A DNA stretch of 64,000 bases from positions 62,001 through 126,000 of the forward strand of contig NZ_JACJVC010000003.1 in NCBI RefSeq assembly GCF_023369555.1, read 5' to 3'. This stretch comes from Actinomyces sp. AC-20-1 (GTDB lineage Bacteria > Actinomycetota > Actinomycetes > Actinomycetales > Actinomycetaceae). Positions within the stretch are counted from its first letter, which is position 1; each line of letters begins with the position of its first letter. Positions 8,254 to 17,306 of this stretch are shown in pieces. A program made the translations under genes and the position numbers. The notes under the pieces were generated by a model. The model did no database searches. It was not told the DNA's origin and saw nothing but the letters and a program-made list of their open reading frames with translations.

Positions 8254-9039
8254 TCAGATCTTGGCGATCTGGGCGAAGGAGAGCTCGGCCGGGGTGTCGC
8301 GGCCGAAGATCGAGATGAGGACCTGGACCTTCTGGGTCTCGGGGTGGATCTCCGAGATGGTCGCGGGCAGCGACTCGAAGGGGCCGTCGGTGACGATGAC
8401 GGACTCGCCGACGCTGAAGGCGACCTCGTAGACGGTGCCGCCCTCGACGACCTGGGTGAGAGCGCCCTCGTCCGGGTTCTCGTTGGCGCTGGCGGCCTGC
8501 TTGGCGGCGATCTCCTCGGGCGTGGGGCCGAGCTGGGAGACGGCCTCGTCGAAGGTCAGCGGGACCGGGTTGTAGCGGTCGCCGACGAAGCCGGTGACGG
8601 CCGGGGTGTCCTTGATGGTGCGCCAGACGCGGTCGGAGGTCTCCGGGTCGTCCAGGTCCATGCGGACGAAGACGTAGCCGGGGATGCGCACACGGGACAC
8701 CTCCTTCTTCTTGCCGGCGTTCTTGACCTCGATGACCGTCTCCATGGGCACGACGGCGTCGAAGACGTAGTCCTCGACCTCGAAGTTCTCCGCGCGGGCC
8801 ATGACGTCGGCGGCGACGCGGCGCTCGTAGCCGGAGTAGGTGTGCAGGACGTACCACTCGCCGGGCAGCGAGGACATGTGCCTGCGGAACTCCTCGGCCG
8901 GGTCGGGGGCCGGCTCGGCCTGGGGCTCCTCGACGGCGGCGGGGGCCTCGTCCTGGACCTCGACGTCCTCGACGACGGCGGTGGCCGCCTCGGCCTGGGC
9001 GGCCTCGACGGTCTCCTCGGGGAGGGTCTCCTCGGACAC
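8254..9039 (-). CDS. nusG: Transcription termination/antitermination protein NusG
   Basis: A 261-residue NusG with the acidic Glu/Ala-rich N-terminal extension (about residues 1-55) common in actinobacteria. The NGN domain follows ([14 protein letters not shown], then [11 protein letters not shown]). The KOW domain near the C-terminus contains [19 protein letters not shown]. NusG binds RNA polymerase and couples it with Rho or ribosomes. It sits 40 bases downstream of secE, the standard arrangement. Confidence 0.96.
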   Translation of the reverse strand: MSEETLPEETVEAAQAEAATAVVEDVEVQDEAPAAVEEPQAEPAPDPAEEFRRHMSSLPGEWYVLHTYSGYERRVAADVMARAENFEVEDYVFDAVVPMETVIEVKNAGKKKEVSRVRIPGYVFVRMDLDDPETSDRVWRTIKDTPAVTGFVGDRYNPVPLTFDEAVSQLGPTPEEIAAKQAASANENPDEGALTQVVEGGTVYEVAFSVGESVIVTDGPFESLPATISEIHPETQKVQVLISIFGRDTPAELSFAQIAKI

Positions 9040-9079
9040 GGTTACCTGCTTTCCTCTGTGCGGGGGCGTGCGGTGCGGG

Positions 9080-9316
9080 TCAGGCGAACAGCCACATGAC
9101 GAGCCGGTCGAAGACCAGGTCGAGCACGCCGGTGAAGGCCATGATGGCGACGATGAAGACGACGACGACGGTGAAGTAGGTCCACAGCTCCTTCGACGTC
9201 GGCCAGACGACCTTGCGGAGCTCGTCGGCGACCTCGCGCAGGAAGCGGGGGACGCGGCCGAGGAGGCTGGTCCTCTTGGCCTGCTTGCCCTTGGCGACGG
9301 CGTTACCTTCGCTCAT
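9080..9316 (-). CDS. secE: Preprotein translocase subunit SecE
   Basis: A 78-residue single-span SecE, the small essential partner of SecY. The amphipathic segment [20 protein letters not shown] carries the family signature KVVWPT. One membrane helix (about 47-72) follows and ends near the C-terminus. The start at 9316 is chosen because the frame upstream carries no SecE sequence and GAGGAA precedes this ATG. It lies between tRNA-Trp and nusG in the usual order. Confidence 0.95.
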   Translation of the reverse strand: MSEGNAVAKGKQAKRTSLLGRVPRFLREVADELRKVVWPTSKELWTYFTVVVVFIVAIMAFTGVLDLVFDRLVMWLFA

Positions 9317-9415
9317 GCGTGTGATTCCTCGGGGGTCGTCGGTCTCGGTCAGCGCCCGGTGTGCGGGCGAGAGGACGGAGCCGACGGGATCTCCCGACAG
9401 ATCCGCCGTTCTCAG

Positions 9416-9488
9416 CAGGGCAGGCGGGACTCGAACCCACAACCGCCGGTTTTGGAGACCGGTGCGCTACCAATTGCGCCACTGCCCT
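9416..9488 (-). tRNA. tRNA-Trp (anticodon CCA)
   Basis: A 73-base cloverleaf. The acceptor pairs AGGGCAG with CTGCCCT, the anticodon arm pairs CCGGT with ACCGG around CTCCAAA, and the T-arm has GTGGG-TTCGAGT-CCCGC. The discriminator is G and CCA is not encoded. It lies directly upstream of secE, as in many bacteria. Confidence 0.96.
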
Positions 9489-9682
9489 TCAGCGGTGTCT
9501 CATCCTGCCACACGCACCGCGGATCGGGAAATCTCCCCACCGTGGGCTGCACCACGTCCACCTTCCGAGGTACCATCGGGTCATCTGACGTCTGACGCAC
9601 TGAGTCGTACCCTCGCGTGCCGTCACACCGCGCCGTCTCCGCGACCCGGAGCCGTCTCAGAGCCGTCTCGATGAGGAGAGCC

Positions 9683-10630
9683 ATGCCCGCCACCCCCTAT
9701 GCCGTCCTCGGTGCCTACGCCTCCCTGCCGGCCACCCGCGAGGAGACGGAGGAGTACTACCGCCTCCTGGCCGCCCTGCCCGGTGTGCGCGGCCTCGAGC
9801 TGCCCTTCCGCGACGACCTCGGCGACCTGCCCTGGCTCGCCACCCAGCTCGCCCCCGCCTGGGACCGCAACGTCGTCACCGCCATCCCGGGCACCATGGG
9901 ACGGGTCTGGGCCACCGGCACCTTCGGCCTGGCCTCCACCGACGCCGAGGGGCGCGCCGCCGCCCTCTCCTTCACCCGGCAGGTGCGCGACGGCGTCGAG
10001 GCGCTGCGCGAGGCCGCCGGCCGCGATGTCGTCGCCGGCGTCGAGCTGCACTCGGCCCCCTCCGGCGCCCCGGGCACCGCCCACGACGCCCGCGCCTTCG
10101 GCGAGTCCCTCGTCGAGCTGGCCGACTGGGACTGGGGCGGTGCCGCCCTGCTCGTCGAGCACTGCGACGCCTTCGTCTCCCCCGACCGCGGCGAGAAGCG
10201 CATGCTCACCATCGAGGCCGAGCTCGAGGTCGTCACCGCCCTGCACCGCCCCGACGTGCGCATGACGATCAACTGGGGGCGCAGCGCCCTCGAGGGCCAC
10301 GACGGCGCCCTCGCCCTGGAGCACGTGCGCCTGGCCCGCGCTGCCGGTGTCCTGGAGGGCGTGACCTTCTCCGGCGCCGGCCCCGTGGACACCCGCTACG
10401 CCAAGGCCTGGATGGACGGCCACCTGCCGCTGGACACCGACGAGCCGGGCTCGGTCATGAGCGCCGAGGACGTGCGCGACTGCGCCCTGGCGGCCCTGTC
10501 CCCCGAGGAGTCGACCGCCCCCGCGGCCCGCTACCTCGGCGCCAAGTGCCAGGTCCCCACCGAGGCCGGCCTCGAGCAGCGCGCCGCCGTGCTGCGCCGC
10601 ATCCTCGACGCCACCGGCGTCGACTTCTGA
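9683..10630 (+). CDS. DUF4862 family protein (TIM-barrel, sugar isomerase-like)
   Basis: A 315-residue soluble protein. The start at 9683 is favoured by GAGGAGAG just upstream; another in-frame ATG lies 12 bases earlier. Segments such as VVTAIPGTMGRV, VAGVELHSAP, LLVEHCDAF and MTINWGRSALEGHD match my recollection of DUF4862 proteins. These look like distant relatives of xylose-isomerase-like TIM barrels, with His/Glu/Asp at strand ends. The reaction is unknown. It stands alone between tRNA-Trp and an aminotransferase gene and ends before a strong terminator. Confidence 0.65.
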   Translation: MPATPYAVLGAYASLPATREETEEYYRLLAALPGVRGLELPFRDDLGDLPWLATQLAPAWDRNVVTAIPGTMGRVWATGTFGLASTDAEGRAAALSFTRQVRDGVEALREAAGRDVVAGVELHSAPSGAPGTAHDARAFGESLVELADWDWGGAALLVEHCDAFVSPDRGEKRMLTIEAELEVVTALHRPDVRMTINWGRSALEGHDGALALEHVRLARAAGVLEGVTFSGAGPVDTRYAKAWMDGHLPLDTDEPGSVMSAEDVRDCALAALSPEESTAPAARYLGAKCQVPTEAGLEQRAAVLRRILDATGVDF

Positions 10631-10660
10631 CCCCCGCCGCCCCCGGGCGGCGGGAAGAGA

Positions 10661-10702
10661 CCGTCGGGTGGGGCCCTCCCTGTGAAGGGCCCCACCCGAC
10701 GG
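10661..10702 (+). terminator. Terminator after the DUF4862 gene
   Basis: Perfect 17-base arms (10661-10677 and 10686-10702) with an eight-base loop lie 30 bases after the stop codon. Confidence 0.7.
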
Positions 10703-10802
10703 CTGCGGGGCCGCGCACCGCGGGGCCGCGTCCCACGCGGGCCCGTCCTGGTGATCGGGACGTGTCGGGCACGTTGCCGGGGCGCGTGCGAGCATGGGCG
10801 CC

Positions 10803-12017
10803 GTGAGTACTGCACCCAGGTCCCGTGTCTCCGCACGCCTGTCCGCCATCGCCCCCTCCGCCACGCTCGTCGTCGACGCCAAGGCCAAGGCCCTCAAGGC
10901 TGCCGGCCACCCCGTCATCGGCTTCGGTGCCGGCGAGCCCGACTTCGCCACCCCGGACTACATCGTCGAGGCCGCCGTCGCGGCCGCGAAGGACCCCGCC
11001 AACCACAAGTACACCCCCGCCAAGGGCATGCCCGCCCTGCGCGAGGCCGTCGCCGCCAAGACGCTGCGCGACTCCGGCTACGAGGTCTGCCCCGACGACG
11101 TCGTCATCACCAACGGCGGCAAGCAGGCCGTCTACGAGGCCTTCGCCGCCATCGTCGACCTGGGCGACGAGGTCATCCTGCCCGCCCCCTACTGGGTCAC
11201 CTACCCCGAGTGCATCCGGCTCGCCGGCGGCACCCCCATCGAGGTCTTCGCCGGCGCCGACCAGGGCTACAAGGTCACCGTCGCCCAGCTCGAGGCCGCC
11301 CGCACCGAGCGCACCAAGGCCGTGCTCGTGTGCTCGCCCTCCAACCCGACCGGCGCCGTCTACACGCCCGCCGAGCTCACCGCCATCGGCCAGTGGGCCC
11401 TCGAGCACGGCGTGTGGGTCATCACCGACGAGATCTACGAGCACCTGCTCTACGACGGCGCCCAGGCCGCCCACATCGTCGCCCTGGTCCCCGAGCTGGC
11501 CGACCAGGCCATCGTCCTCAACGGCGTCGCCAAGACCTACGCGATGACCGGCTGGCGCGTGGGCTGGATGATCAGCCCCTCCGACGTCACCAAGGCCGCC
11601 ACCAACCTCCAGTCGCACCTGAGCTCGAACGTCGCCAACGTCTCCCAGGTCGCCGCGCTGACAGCCCTCAGCGGTGACCTGTCCGCCGTCCACGACATGC
11701 GCGAGGCCTTCGACCGGCGCCGTCTGCTCATGGTGGACATGCTGCGCGGCATCGATGGGCTCGTCGTGCCCGTGCCGCAGGGCGCCTTCTACGCCTACCC
11801 GAGCGTCGAGGGACTGCTGGGACGGACCCTGCGCGGCACGGTCATCGACTCCTCCATGACCCTGGCGAACCTCGCCCTCGAGCACGCCGAGGTCGCCGTC
11901 GTGCCCGGTGAGGCCTTCGGCCGCTCCGGCTACCTGCGCCTGTCCTACGCCACCAGCGACGCCAACATCGCTGAGGGTGTCGGCCGCCTCCAGCAGCTCC
12001 TCGCCGAGGCCGTCTGA
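10803..12017 (+). CDS. Pyridoxal-phosphate aminotransferase, aspartate aminotransferase family
   Basis: A 404-residue fold-type I aminotransferase. The PLP lysine is Lys244 in [16 protein letters not shown]. The substrate and cofactor motifs [34 protein letters not shown] and the C-terminal YLRLSYATS (carboxylate-binding Arg) are intact. It would transfer amino groups between aspartate and 2-oxoglutarate or related acids. The start could be GTG 10803 or ATG 10794; neither has a clear Shine-Dalgarno, so a leaderless or short-leader mRNA is possible. It is monocistronic. Confidence 0.9.
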   Translation: MSTAPRSRVSARLSAIAPSATLVVDAKAKALKAAGHPVIGFGAGEPDFATPDYIVEAAVAAAKDPANHKYTPAKGMPALREAVAAKTLRDSGYEVCPDDVVITNGGKQAVYEAFAAIVDLGDEVILPAPYWVTYPECIRLAGGTPIEVFAGADQGYKVTVAQLEAARTERTKAVLVCSPSNPTGAVYTPAELTAIGQWALEHGVWVITDEIYEHLLYDGAQAAHIVALVPELADQAIVLNGVAKTYAMTGWRVGWMISPSDVTKAATNLQSHLSSNVANVSQVAALTALSGDLSAVHDMREAFDRRRLLMVDMLRGIDGLVVPVPQGAFYAYPSVEGLLGRTLRGTVIDSSMTLANLALEHAEVAVVPGEAFGRSGYLRLSYATSDANIAEGVGRLQQLLAEAV

Positions 12018-12052
12018 GGCTCCCGTCCCGACGGCTCCCGTCCCGACCGCGA

Positions 12053-12084
12053 ACGGCCGGCCACCCACCCGGGTGGCCGGCCGT
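12053..12084. terminator. Bidirectional terminator
   Basis: Perfect 14-base arms with a four-base loop lie between the convergent aminotransferase and symporter genes. Confidence 0.7.
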
Positions 12085-12095
12085 CGTCGTCGGGC

Positions 12096-13613
12096 TCAGT
12101 CCGTCAGGGCCCCCACCGGGTCCTCCTCCTCACCGGCCGGCACGGAGCTGAACTCGTCGCCCGGGCGGCGCAGGTCCGGGTCCTGCTCGAGGTAGGCCCT
12201 CGTCTCGCGGGCGATGAGCCCGGACAGGAGCACCAGGCCCAGGAGGTTCGGGACCGCCATGAGGCCGTTGGCGATGTCCGCGATGGTCCACACCACCCCC
12301 AGGCTCGTGACCGTGCCCAGGAAGACGAGCACGACGAAGACCAGCCGGAAGGGCAGGATCGCGTGGACCCCCGCCAGGCGCACGGCGCAGCGCTCGCCGT
12401 AGTAGGCCCAGCCGAGGATCGTCGAGGCGCCCAGGAACACCATGGCCACCGACACGATGTAGTGGCCCCAGTCGCCGGGCAGGCCCGTGGTGAAGGCCTC
12501 GGCCGTCATCGTCGCCGGGTTCGTGCCCGTCCAGGTGCCGGTGGTGAGGATGACCAGGCCCGTGCAGGAGACGACGACCATCGTGTCGATGAAGGTCTGG
12601 GTCATGGAGACCAGGCCCTGGCGGGCGGGGTGGTGGGTCCTGGCCGAGGCTGCGGCGATGGCGGCCGAGCCCATGCCGGACTCGTTGGAGAAGATGCCGC
12701 GGGCGGCGCCGTACTGCAGCGCCAGCATCATCGTGGAGCCGAGGAAGCCGCCGGTGGCGCCGTGGCCGGTGAAGGCGCTGGAGACGATGAGCCACAGCGC
12801 CTCGGGCACGGCGCTGAGGTTCGCGCCGATGATCCACAGGCAGCCGCCGACGTAGAAGACGATCATGAGGGGCACGAAGGCCGAGGTGACCCTGCCGATG
12901 GACTCGATGCCTCCCAGCAGGACGGCGCCGACGGCGACGGCCAGGAGGATGCCGACCAGCGGCGGGTCCGCCCGGAAGGAGTTCGACAGCTGCTCGGAGA
13001 TCGAGTTGGACTGCACCATCGTGCCGATGCCCAGGCAGGCGCCCAGCGTCGCGACGGCGAAGAAGACGGACAGGCCGGTGCCCAGCCGTCCGGGCAGGGC
13101 CTTCTTGAGGTAGTACTGCGGGCCGCCGGACTGGTGGCCGGAGGCGTCGGTCTCGCGGAAGCGCACGGCGAGGAAGGCCTCGGCGTACTTCGAGGCCATG
13201 CCGAAGAAGGCGGTGAGCCACATCCAGAACAGGGCGCCGGGGCCGCCGAGGTGGACGGCGGTGGCCACGCCCACGATGTTGCCGGTGCCGACCGTGGCCG
13301 CGAGCGCCGTCGTCAGCGCCTGGTAGTGGGAGATGTCGCCCTCGGCCGTGTCGCGCTCGGAGTCCTCGCGGTCGAGGAAGGCGAAGCGCAGGGCGGGCAG
13401 GAGCTTGCTGACCTGGACCAGGCGCAGGCGCCAGGTGAGCAGGACGCCGGTGCCCAGCAGCATCCAGATGAGGAGCCAGGGGCCCCACAGGACGTTGTCG
13501 AAGGCGGTGAGCGCCTCGGCGAGGGAGGTGGCGCGCGCGGTGAGGCCGGTCGCGGGGGCGGTGGCAGCCAGGTCGGTAGCGGCCAGGGCGGGCGTGAGGG
13601 AGGTGGAGAGCAT
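12096..13613 (-). CDS. Sodium:alanine (AGCS family) amino-acid symporter
   Basis: A 505-residue membrane protein with about ten to eleven helices. Family hallmarks are ALAATVGTGNIVGVATA (helix 3 region), GGPGALFWMWLTAFFGMASKYAE, and GIFSNESGMGSAAIAAA. It would import alanine or glycine with Na+. The start at 13613 (MLSTSLTP) is preferred over a longer version because AAGG lies upstream and the extension is not conserved-looking. It is expressed alone, facing the aminotransferase gene. AGCS members differ in alanine, glycine or glutamine preference, and the sequence alone does not settle which. Confidence 0.92.
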   Translation of the reverse strand: MLSTSLTPALAATDLAATAPATGLTARATSLAEALTAFDNVLWGPWLLIWMLLGTGVLLTWRLRLVQVSKLLPALRFAFLDREDSERDTAEGDISHYQALTTALAATVGTGNIVGVATAVHLGGPGALFWMWLTAFFGMASKYAEAFLAVRFRETDASGHQSGGPQYYLKKALPGRLGTGLSVFFAVATLGACLGIGTMVQSNSISEQLSNSFRADPPLVGILLAVAVGAVLLGGIESIGRVTSAFVPLMIVFYVGGCLWIIGANLSAVPEALWLIVSSAFTGHGATGGFLGSTMMLALQYGAARGIFSNESGMGSAAIAAASARTHHPARQGLVSMTQTFIDTMVVVSCTGLVILTTGTWTGTNPATMTAEAFTTGLPGDWGHYIVSVAMVFLGASTILGWAYYGERCAVRLAGVHAILPFRLVFVVLVFLGTVTSLGVVWTIADIANGLMAVPNLLGLVLLSGLIARETRAYLEQDPDLRRPGDEFSSVPAGEEEDPVGALTD

Positions 13614-13738
13614 GGGAAGGGCCTTGTCGTCCCGGGGTGGGTCGGCCACAGGATGGCAAAGGCCCGCCCGCCGGCCCGGCCCATCTCACCTACAGGGACG
13701 CGGGGCTGCGCACGACGGCGGAGGGCGGGGTCCCGGCG

Positions 13739-13758
13739 GCACCCGCCCGGGCGGGTGC
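13739..13758 (-). terminator. Hairpin after the phosphotransferase gene
   Basis: Eight-base perfect arms with a CCGG centre lie 43 bases beyond the stop codon of the APH-fold gene, in a GC-rich spacer. Confidence 0.4.
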
Positions 13759-13801
13759 GCGGCCGCCTCCGGCCGCCGGTGGGTGCCGACGGCGGCCGGG
13801 G

Positions 13802-15043
13802 TCAGTGGGCCCCGCGTCGGGCCTGGATCTCACGCGCCTGGGCGAGCCACAGCTCGGCCCTCGCCAGGCGGCCCTCGGCGTCCGGGCGCCACGGGCCGCC
13901 GTCGTCCCGTCGCGCGCCGGCCACGAGCGAGAGCACGACGCCCGCGCAGCGCGCGCGCAGCGCCACCGGGTCCACCTGGGCCTCGGCCAGCTGGGTCCAG
14001 GTCTCCAGGACGGGACGCAGGTGCGGGTAGGAGGCGGGGGCGAGGTGGTCGAGGACGCTCACGTGCCCGAGCAGGCAGGCCAGGTCGTCCACCCGGTGGC
14101 CGGGGCCCAGGGAGTCGACGTCGAGCAGCGAGGTGACGCCCTCGCCCTCCATGAGGACGTTGGCCTCGTAGAAGTCGCCGTGCACCGGCACGACGGGCCC
14201 GGGGTCGGAGACGGCCATGAGCTGCTCGACGCCCTCGGCCACCGCCCGGGCACGGGTGGCGTGCTCGGGCAGGACGGTGGCGGCGGCGTGGGCGTAGTGC
14301 CGGGCGCGCTCGGACCAGGCCGGGTGCCGCTCCAGGGCCAGGGCGGACTGGGGCAGGGAGTCGAGCAGGGCCGTGAGCGAGGACAGCACCCTCTGGGCCT
14401 GGGCGGTGTCCATCCCGCGTGAGAGCAGGCCCGACAGGGCCACGCCCTGGCCGGCGGACAGCAGGACGAGGCCGTCGGGGTCGTCGCGCAGGACCTCGGG
14501 CGCGGGCACCCCCGCGGCCCGCAGCATGCGGTGGCGCTGGGCGAAGGAGCCGGAGACGGCCGGCCGCAGGACCTTGGCGTAGGAGGTGGAGCCGTCGCGG
14601 TAGGTCACGCGCACGACGGCCCGGCGGGTGGGGCGGTAGGCGACCATCGTCGCCCTCACCGGTGAGCCGAGGCGGCGCGACAGGAGGGAGGGGGTGCAGG
14701 CGACCGTGAGGGCGGGCAGCTCGGGGTCGGCGGGGTGGCGCCACACGTGCACGGCCGGACCGTCGCCGCCGGTGGGGGCGACGCGGTTGACGCCGGGGGC
14801 CTGCGGGTTGGTCAGCCGGGCCGTCGTCGCGCACAGGTACTCGGTGCCGCGGCTGCCGTCCGGGGAGGCGACGACGGCGGTGTAGCCGACGCTCACACCC
14901 GCGCCGGGGCGGTGGTGGACGGAGTGGACCTCCCAGGAGAGCAGCTGCTGGTGCGCCGGGGCCAGGGCCGCGGCGAGCACGGAGGCGGCGCGGGGGCCGG
15001 TGAGGAGGGCGACCTCCTCCGGCTCCTGGCGGGCGTTGCTCAT
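13802..15043 (-). CDS. APH-fold phosphotransferase (aminoglycoside/choline kinase superfamily)
   Basis: A 413-residue cytoplasmic protein. The C-terminal half carries the Brenner-type catalytic motif HGDFYEANVL and the metal-binding LLDVDSLGPG of APH/choline-kinase folds. The N-terminal lobe contains VVRVTYRDGSTSYAKVLRP, which probably holds the ATP-binding lysine. The start is uncertain: ATG 15043, GTG 15049 and GTG 15061 are all in frame. Such proteins phosphorylate small metabolites, for example maltose, homoserine or thiamine. Nothing here identifies the substrate, and resistance should not be assumed. It is divergent from the adenosine deaminase gene. Confidence 0.75.
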   Translation of the reverse strand: MSNARQEPEEVALLTGPRAASVLAAALAPAHQQLLSWEVHSVHHRPGAGVSVGYTAVVASPDGSRGTEYLCATTARLTNPQAPGVNRVAPTGGDGPAVHVWRHPADPELPALTVACTPSLLSRRLGSPVRATMVAYRPTRRAVVRVTYRDGSTSYAKVLRPAVSGSFAQRHRMLRAAGVPAPEVLRDDPDGLVLLSAGQGVALSGLLSRGMDTAQAQRVLSSLTALLDSLPQSALALERHPAWSERARHYAHAAATVLPEHATRARAVAEGVEQLMAVSDPGPVVPVHGDFYEANVLMEGEGVTSLLDVDSLGPGHRVDDLACLLGHVSVLDHLAPASYPHLRPVLETWTQLAEAQVDPVALRARCAGVVLSLVAGARRDDGGPWRPDAEGRLARAELWLAQAREIQARRGAH

Positions 15044-15164
15044 GGGCACAGTCTGCCTCACGCCCCGGTGCGGGCGTCACCCCGGGGCCGGGCGGCGGGA
15101 GGCCGGGGACCGGGGCACCGGGCTGTGGTCCCGGCGCGGCCCGCCGGCGTGGGACAATCCGCCC

Positions 15165-16211
15165 ATGCGTGACCTCGCCTCCCTGCCGAAGGCGCACCTG
15201 CACCTGCACTTCACGGGCTCCATGCGCCTGGACACGCTGGTCGACCTCGCCCAGGCCTCGCGCACGCGCCTGCCGGCCTCCTTCATCGACGGCGACCCCC
15301 TGCGCGTGCCGGCGGACCACCGCGGCTGGTTCCGCTTCCAGCGCGCCTACGACACGGCCCGTCACCTGGTCACCAGTGAGGAGGTCATGCGGCGCATCGT
15401 GCTCGAGGCGGCCCTGGACGACGCCGCCGAGGGCTCGCGGCGCCTGGAGATCCAGGTGGACCCGACCTCCTACGCGCCCTTCGTCGGCGGCATCACCCCG
15501 GCGCTCGAGATCATCCTCGACGCGGCCCGGCAGGCCACCGTCCTCACCGGGGTGGAGGTCGCCGTCGTCGTCGCCGCCTCGCGCATCCGCCACCCGCTGG
15601 ACGCCCGCACCCTGGCCCGGCTGGCGGTGCGCTACGCGGGCGACGAGCCGGGCAGCGTCGTCGGCTTCGGGCTGTCCAACGACGAGAGGGCGGGGGACAC
15701 GGTCTCCTGGGGGCCGGCCTTCCGCATCGCGCGCCGGGCGGGCCTGGCCTCCCTGCCGCACGGCGGCGAGCTCCTGGGGCCCGAGCACGTGCGCGACGTC
15801 GTCAACGCGCTCGGCCCGACCCGCCTGGGGCACGGCGTGCGCACGAGCGAGGACCCGGCCCTGCTGGACGCCGTGGTCGCCGCGGGCATCAGCCTGGAGG
15901 TGTGCCCGGCGTCGAACGTGAGCCTGGGGGTGTACCACGAGCCCGGGGACGTGCCGCTGGTCGCGCTGCTCGAGCACGGCGCGCAGGTCGCGCTGGGCGC
16001 CGACGACCCGCTGCTGTTCCGCTCGCGCCTCACAGCGCAGTACGAGATCGCCCGGTCCCTGGGCCTGGGCGACGACGCCCTGGCGGAGCTGGCGCGCTCC
16101 TCGATCCGCGCCTCGCTGGCCTCAGCCTCCTCCAAGGCCCGGTGGCTGGGCGAGGTGGACGCCTGGCTGGCGCGGCCGGACCCGGCCACGAGTGAGAGGC
16201 CGGGCCCATGA
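15165..16211 (+). CDS. add: Adenosine deaminase family protein
   Basis: A 348-residue metal-dependent deaminase converting adenosine (or a related purine) to inosine. The zinc ligands start in KAHLHLHFTGS (His11, His13). The catalytic HGGE, LGHGVR and GADDPLLF motifs are present in order. The ATG is eight bases after a GACAAT hexamer and lacks a Shine-Dalgarno, which suggests a leaderless transcript. Its stop overlaps the next LacI start by four bases (ATGA), so the two are translationally coupled. Adenine deaminase or other amidohydrolase specificity cannot be excluded. Confidence 0.88.
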   Translation: MRDLASLPKAHLHLHFTGSMRLDTLVDLAQASRTRLPASFIDGDPLRVPADHRGWFRFQRAYDTARHLVTSEEVMRRIVLEAALDDAAEGSRRLEIQVDPTSYAPFVGGITPALEIILDAARQATVLTGVEVAVVVAASRIRHPLDARTLARLAVRYAGDEPGSVVGFGLSNDERAGDTVSWGPAFRIARRAGLASLPHGGELLGPEHVRDVVNALGPTRLGHGVRTSEDPALLDAVVAAGISLEVCPASNVSLGVYHEPGDVPLVALLEHGAQVALGADDPLLFRSRLTAQYEIARSLGLGDDALAELARSSIRASLASASSKARWLGEVDAWLARPDPATSERPGP

Positions 16212-17221
16212 GCCGCCCGACGCTCAAGGACATCGCCGAGGCGACGGGGTACTCGGTGTCCACCGTCTCGCGCGCGCTGGCGGACAGTGCCCAGATCAGC
16301 GAGCGGACACGTCACCGGATCCACGAGGTCTCGCGCCGGCTCGGTTACCAGGCCGACCCGATCGGGAGCCTGCTGAGGACCCCCCGGCCCCGTGTCATCG
16401 GCCTGCTGTGCGTCCTGGGCCAGGAGCTGCACGTCGTCTACAGGGACCACCTCCTGGCGGAGGCGGAGTCCCGCAACCTGCGCGTGGTCACCGAGAGCAT
16501 CGGGCCGTTCCGCACCGCCGTCGACGCGGTCAGCAACCTTCGCCAGCTCCGGTGCCAGGCGCTCGTCGTCATCGACCCGGCCACAGCCGCGGGCGCGGAC
16601 CCCGGGCTTCTCGACGGAGCCGTCGTCATCGGTCAGGAGCGCGGTATCCCCGGTGCCGACCTGGTCACCAGCGACAACACCCGGGGGATGGACCAGCTCG
16701 TCGCCCACCTCGCGAGCCTGGGGCACCGCCGGCTGGTGTACGTCGACTCCGTCCCCGGCGCCTCTGCGGCCGCGAGGCTCAGGTCCTTCACACGGGCAGC
16801 GGACCACGCCGGGATCTCCTACCGCGTCGTCGCGGGTGGTGCCGACATCGACGCGGGGCTGGCCGCCGTCGCGCCCCTGCTCGGTGAGGGGGGTCCGCTC
16901 AGCCCCGGAGCGGCCGACAGGCACACGGGGGTCGTCTGCTACAACGACCAGTGCGCCCAGGGCGCCATCATCGCCATCCTGCGTGCCGGCCTGCGACCGG
17001 GCACCGACATCTCCGTCGCCGGTGTCGACAACTCCCGGCTCGCGAGCTCGTCCGCCTTCGACCTGACGTCCATCGACCGCTGTCCCGGGCAGGTCGCCAG
17101 GCTGGCCGTGGACCTCGCCGAGGCCAGGATCGAGTCAGGCACGTCCTCCGGCCCGCTGCAGACCCTGACGGTCGACACCTCCCTGGTCGCCCGCTCCTCG
17201 ACGGGACCAGCCCCGCAGTGA
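16208..17221 (+). CDS. LacI-family transcriptional regulator
   Basis: A 337-residue repressor. The N-terminal helix-turn-helix is TLKDIAEATGYSVSTVSRAL (about 5-24) with a hinge near 45-60. A periplasmic-binding-protein-like effector domain follows (GADLVTSDNTRGMDQLV, SVAGVDNSRLA). It overlaps the deaminase gene by four bases. It also faces the phosphatase/antiporter operon, and twin LacI-type operators sit in that operon's promoter, so this is the most likely regulator of it. The effector is unknown; an imported phosphorylated metabolite is an inference from context. Confidence 0.9.
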   Translation: MSRPTLKDIAEATGYSVSTVSRALADSAQISERTRHRIHEVSRRLGYQADPIGSLLRTPRPRVIGLLCVLGQELHVVYRDHLLAEAESRNLRVVTESIGPFRTAVDAVSNLRQLRCQALVVIDPATAAGADPGLLDGAVVIGQERGIPGADLVTSDNTRGMDQLVAHLASLGHRRLVYVDSVPGASAAARLRSFTRAADHAGISYRVVAGGADIDAGLAAVAPLLGEGGPLSPGAADRHTGVVCYNDQCAQGAIIAILRAGLRPGTDISVAGVDNSRLASSSAFDLTSIDRCPGQVARLAVDLAEARIESGTSSGPLQTLTVDTSLVARSSTGPAPQ

Positions 17222-17236
17222 GGCGGTGGTCCGGTG

Positions 17237-17286
17237 CCGGGTCCGGGCTGACGCCGTCGCGCGTGAGGGTGTCAGCCCGGACCCGG
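17237..17286. terminator. Bidirectional terminator
   Basis: Nineteen-base arms with one G-T wobble (17237-17255 and 17268-17286) and a 12-base loop lie between the convergent LacI and phosphatase genes. Confidence 0.7.
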
Positions 17287-17306
17287 TTGGCTGGGCCCGT
17301 GGCGGG

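Noticed and set aside
13802-15043. Aminoglycoside resistance gene
   Set aside because: Only the general APH fold motifs are visible. Chromosomal relatives usually phosphorylate metabolites, and nothing nearby suggests resistance.
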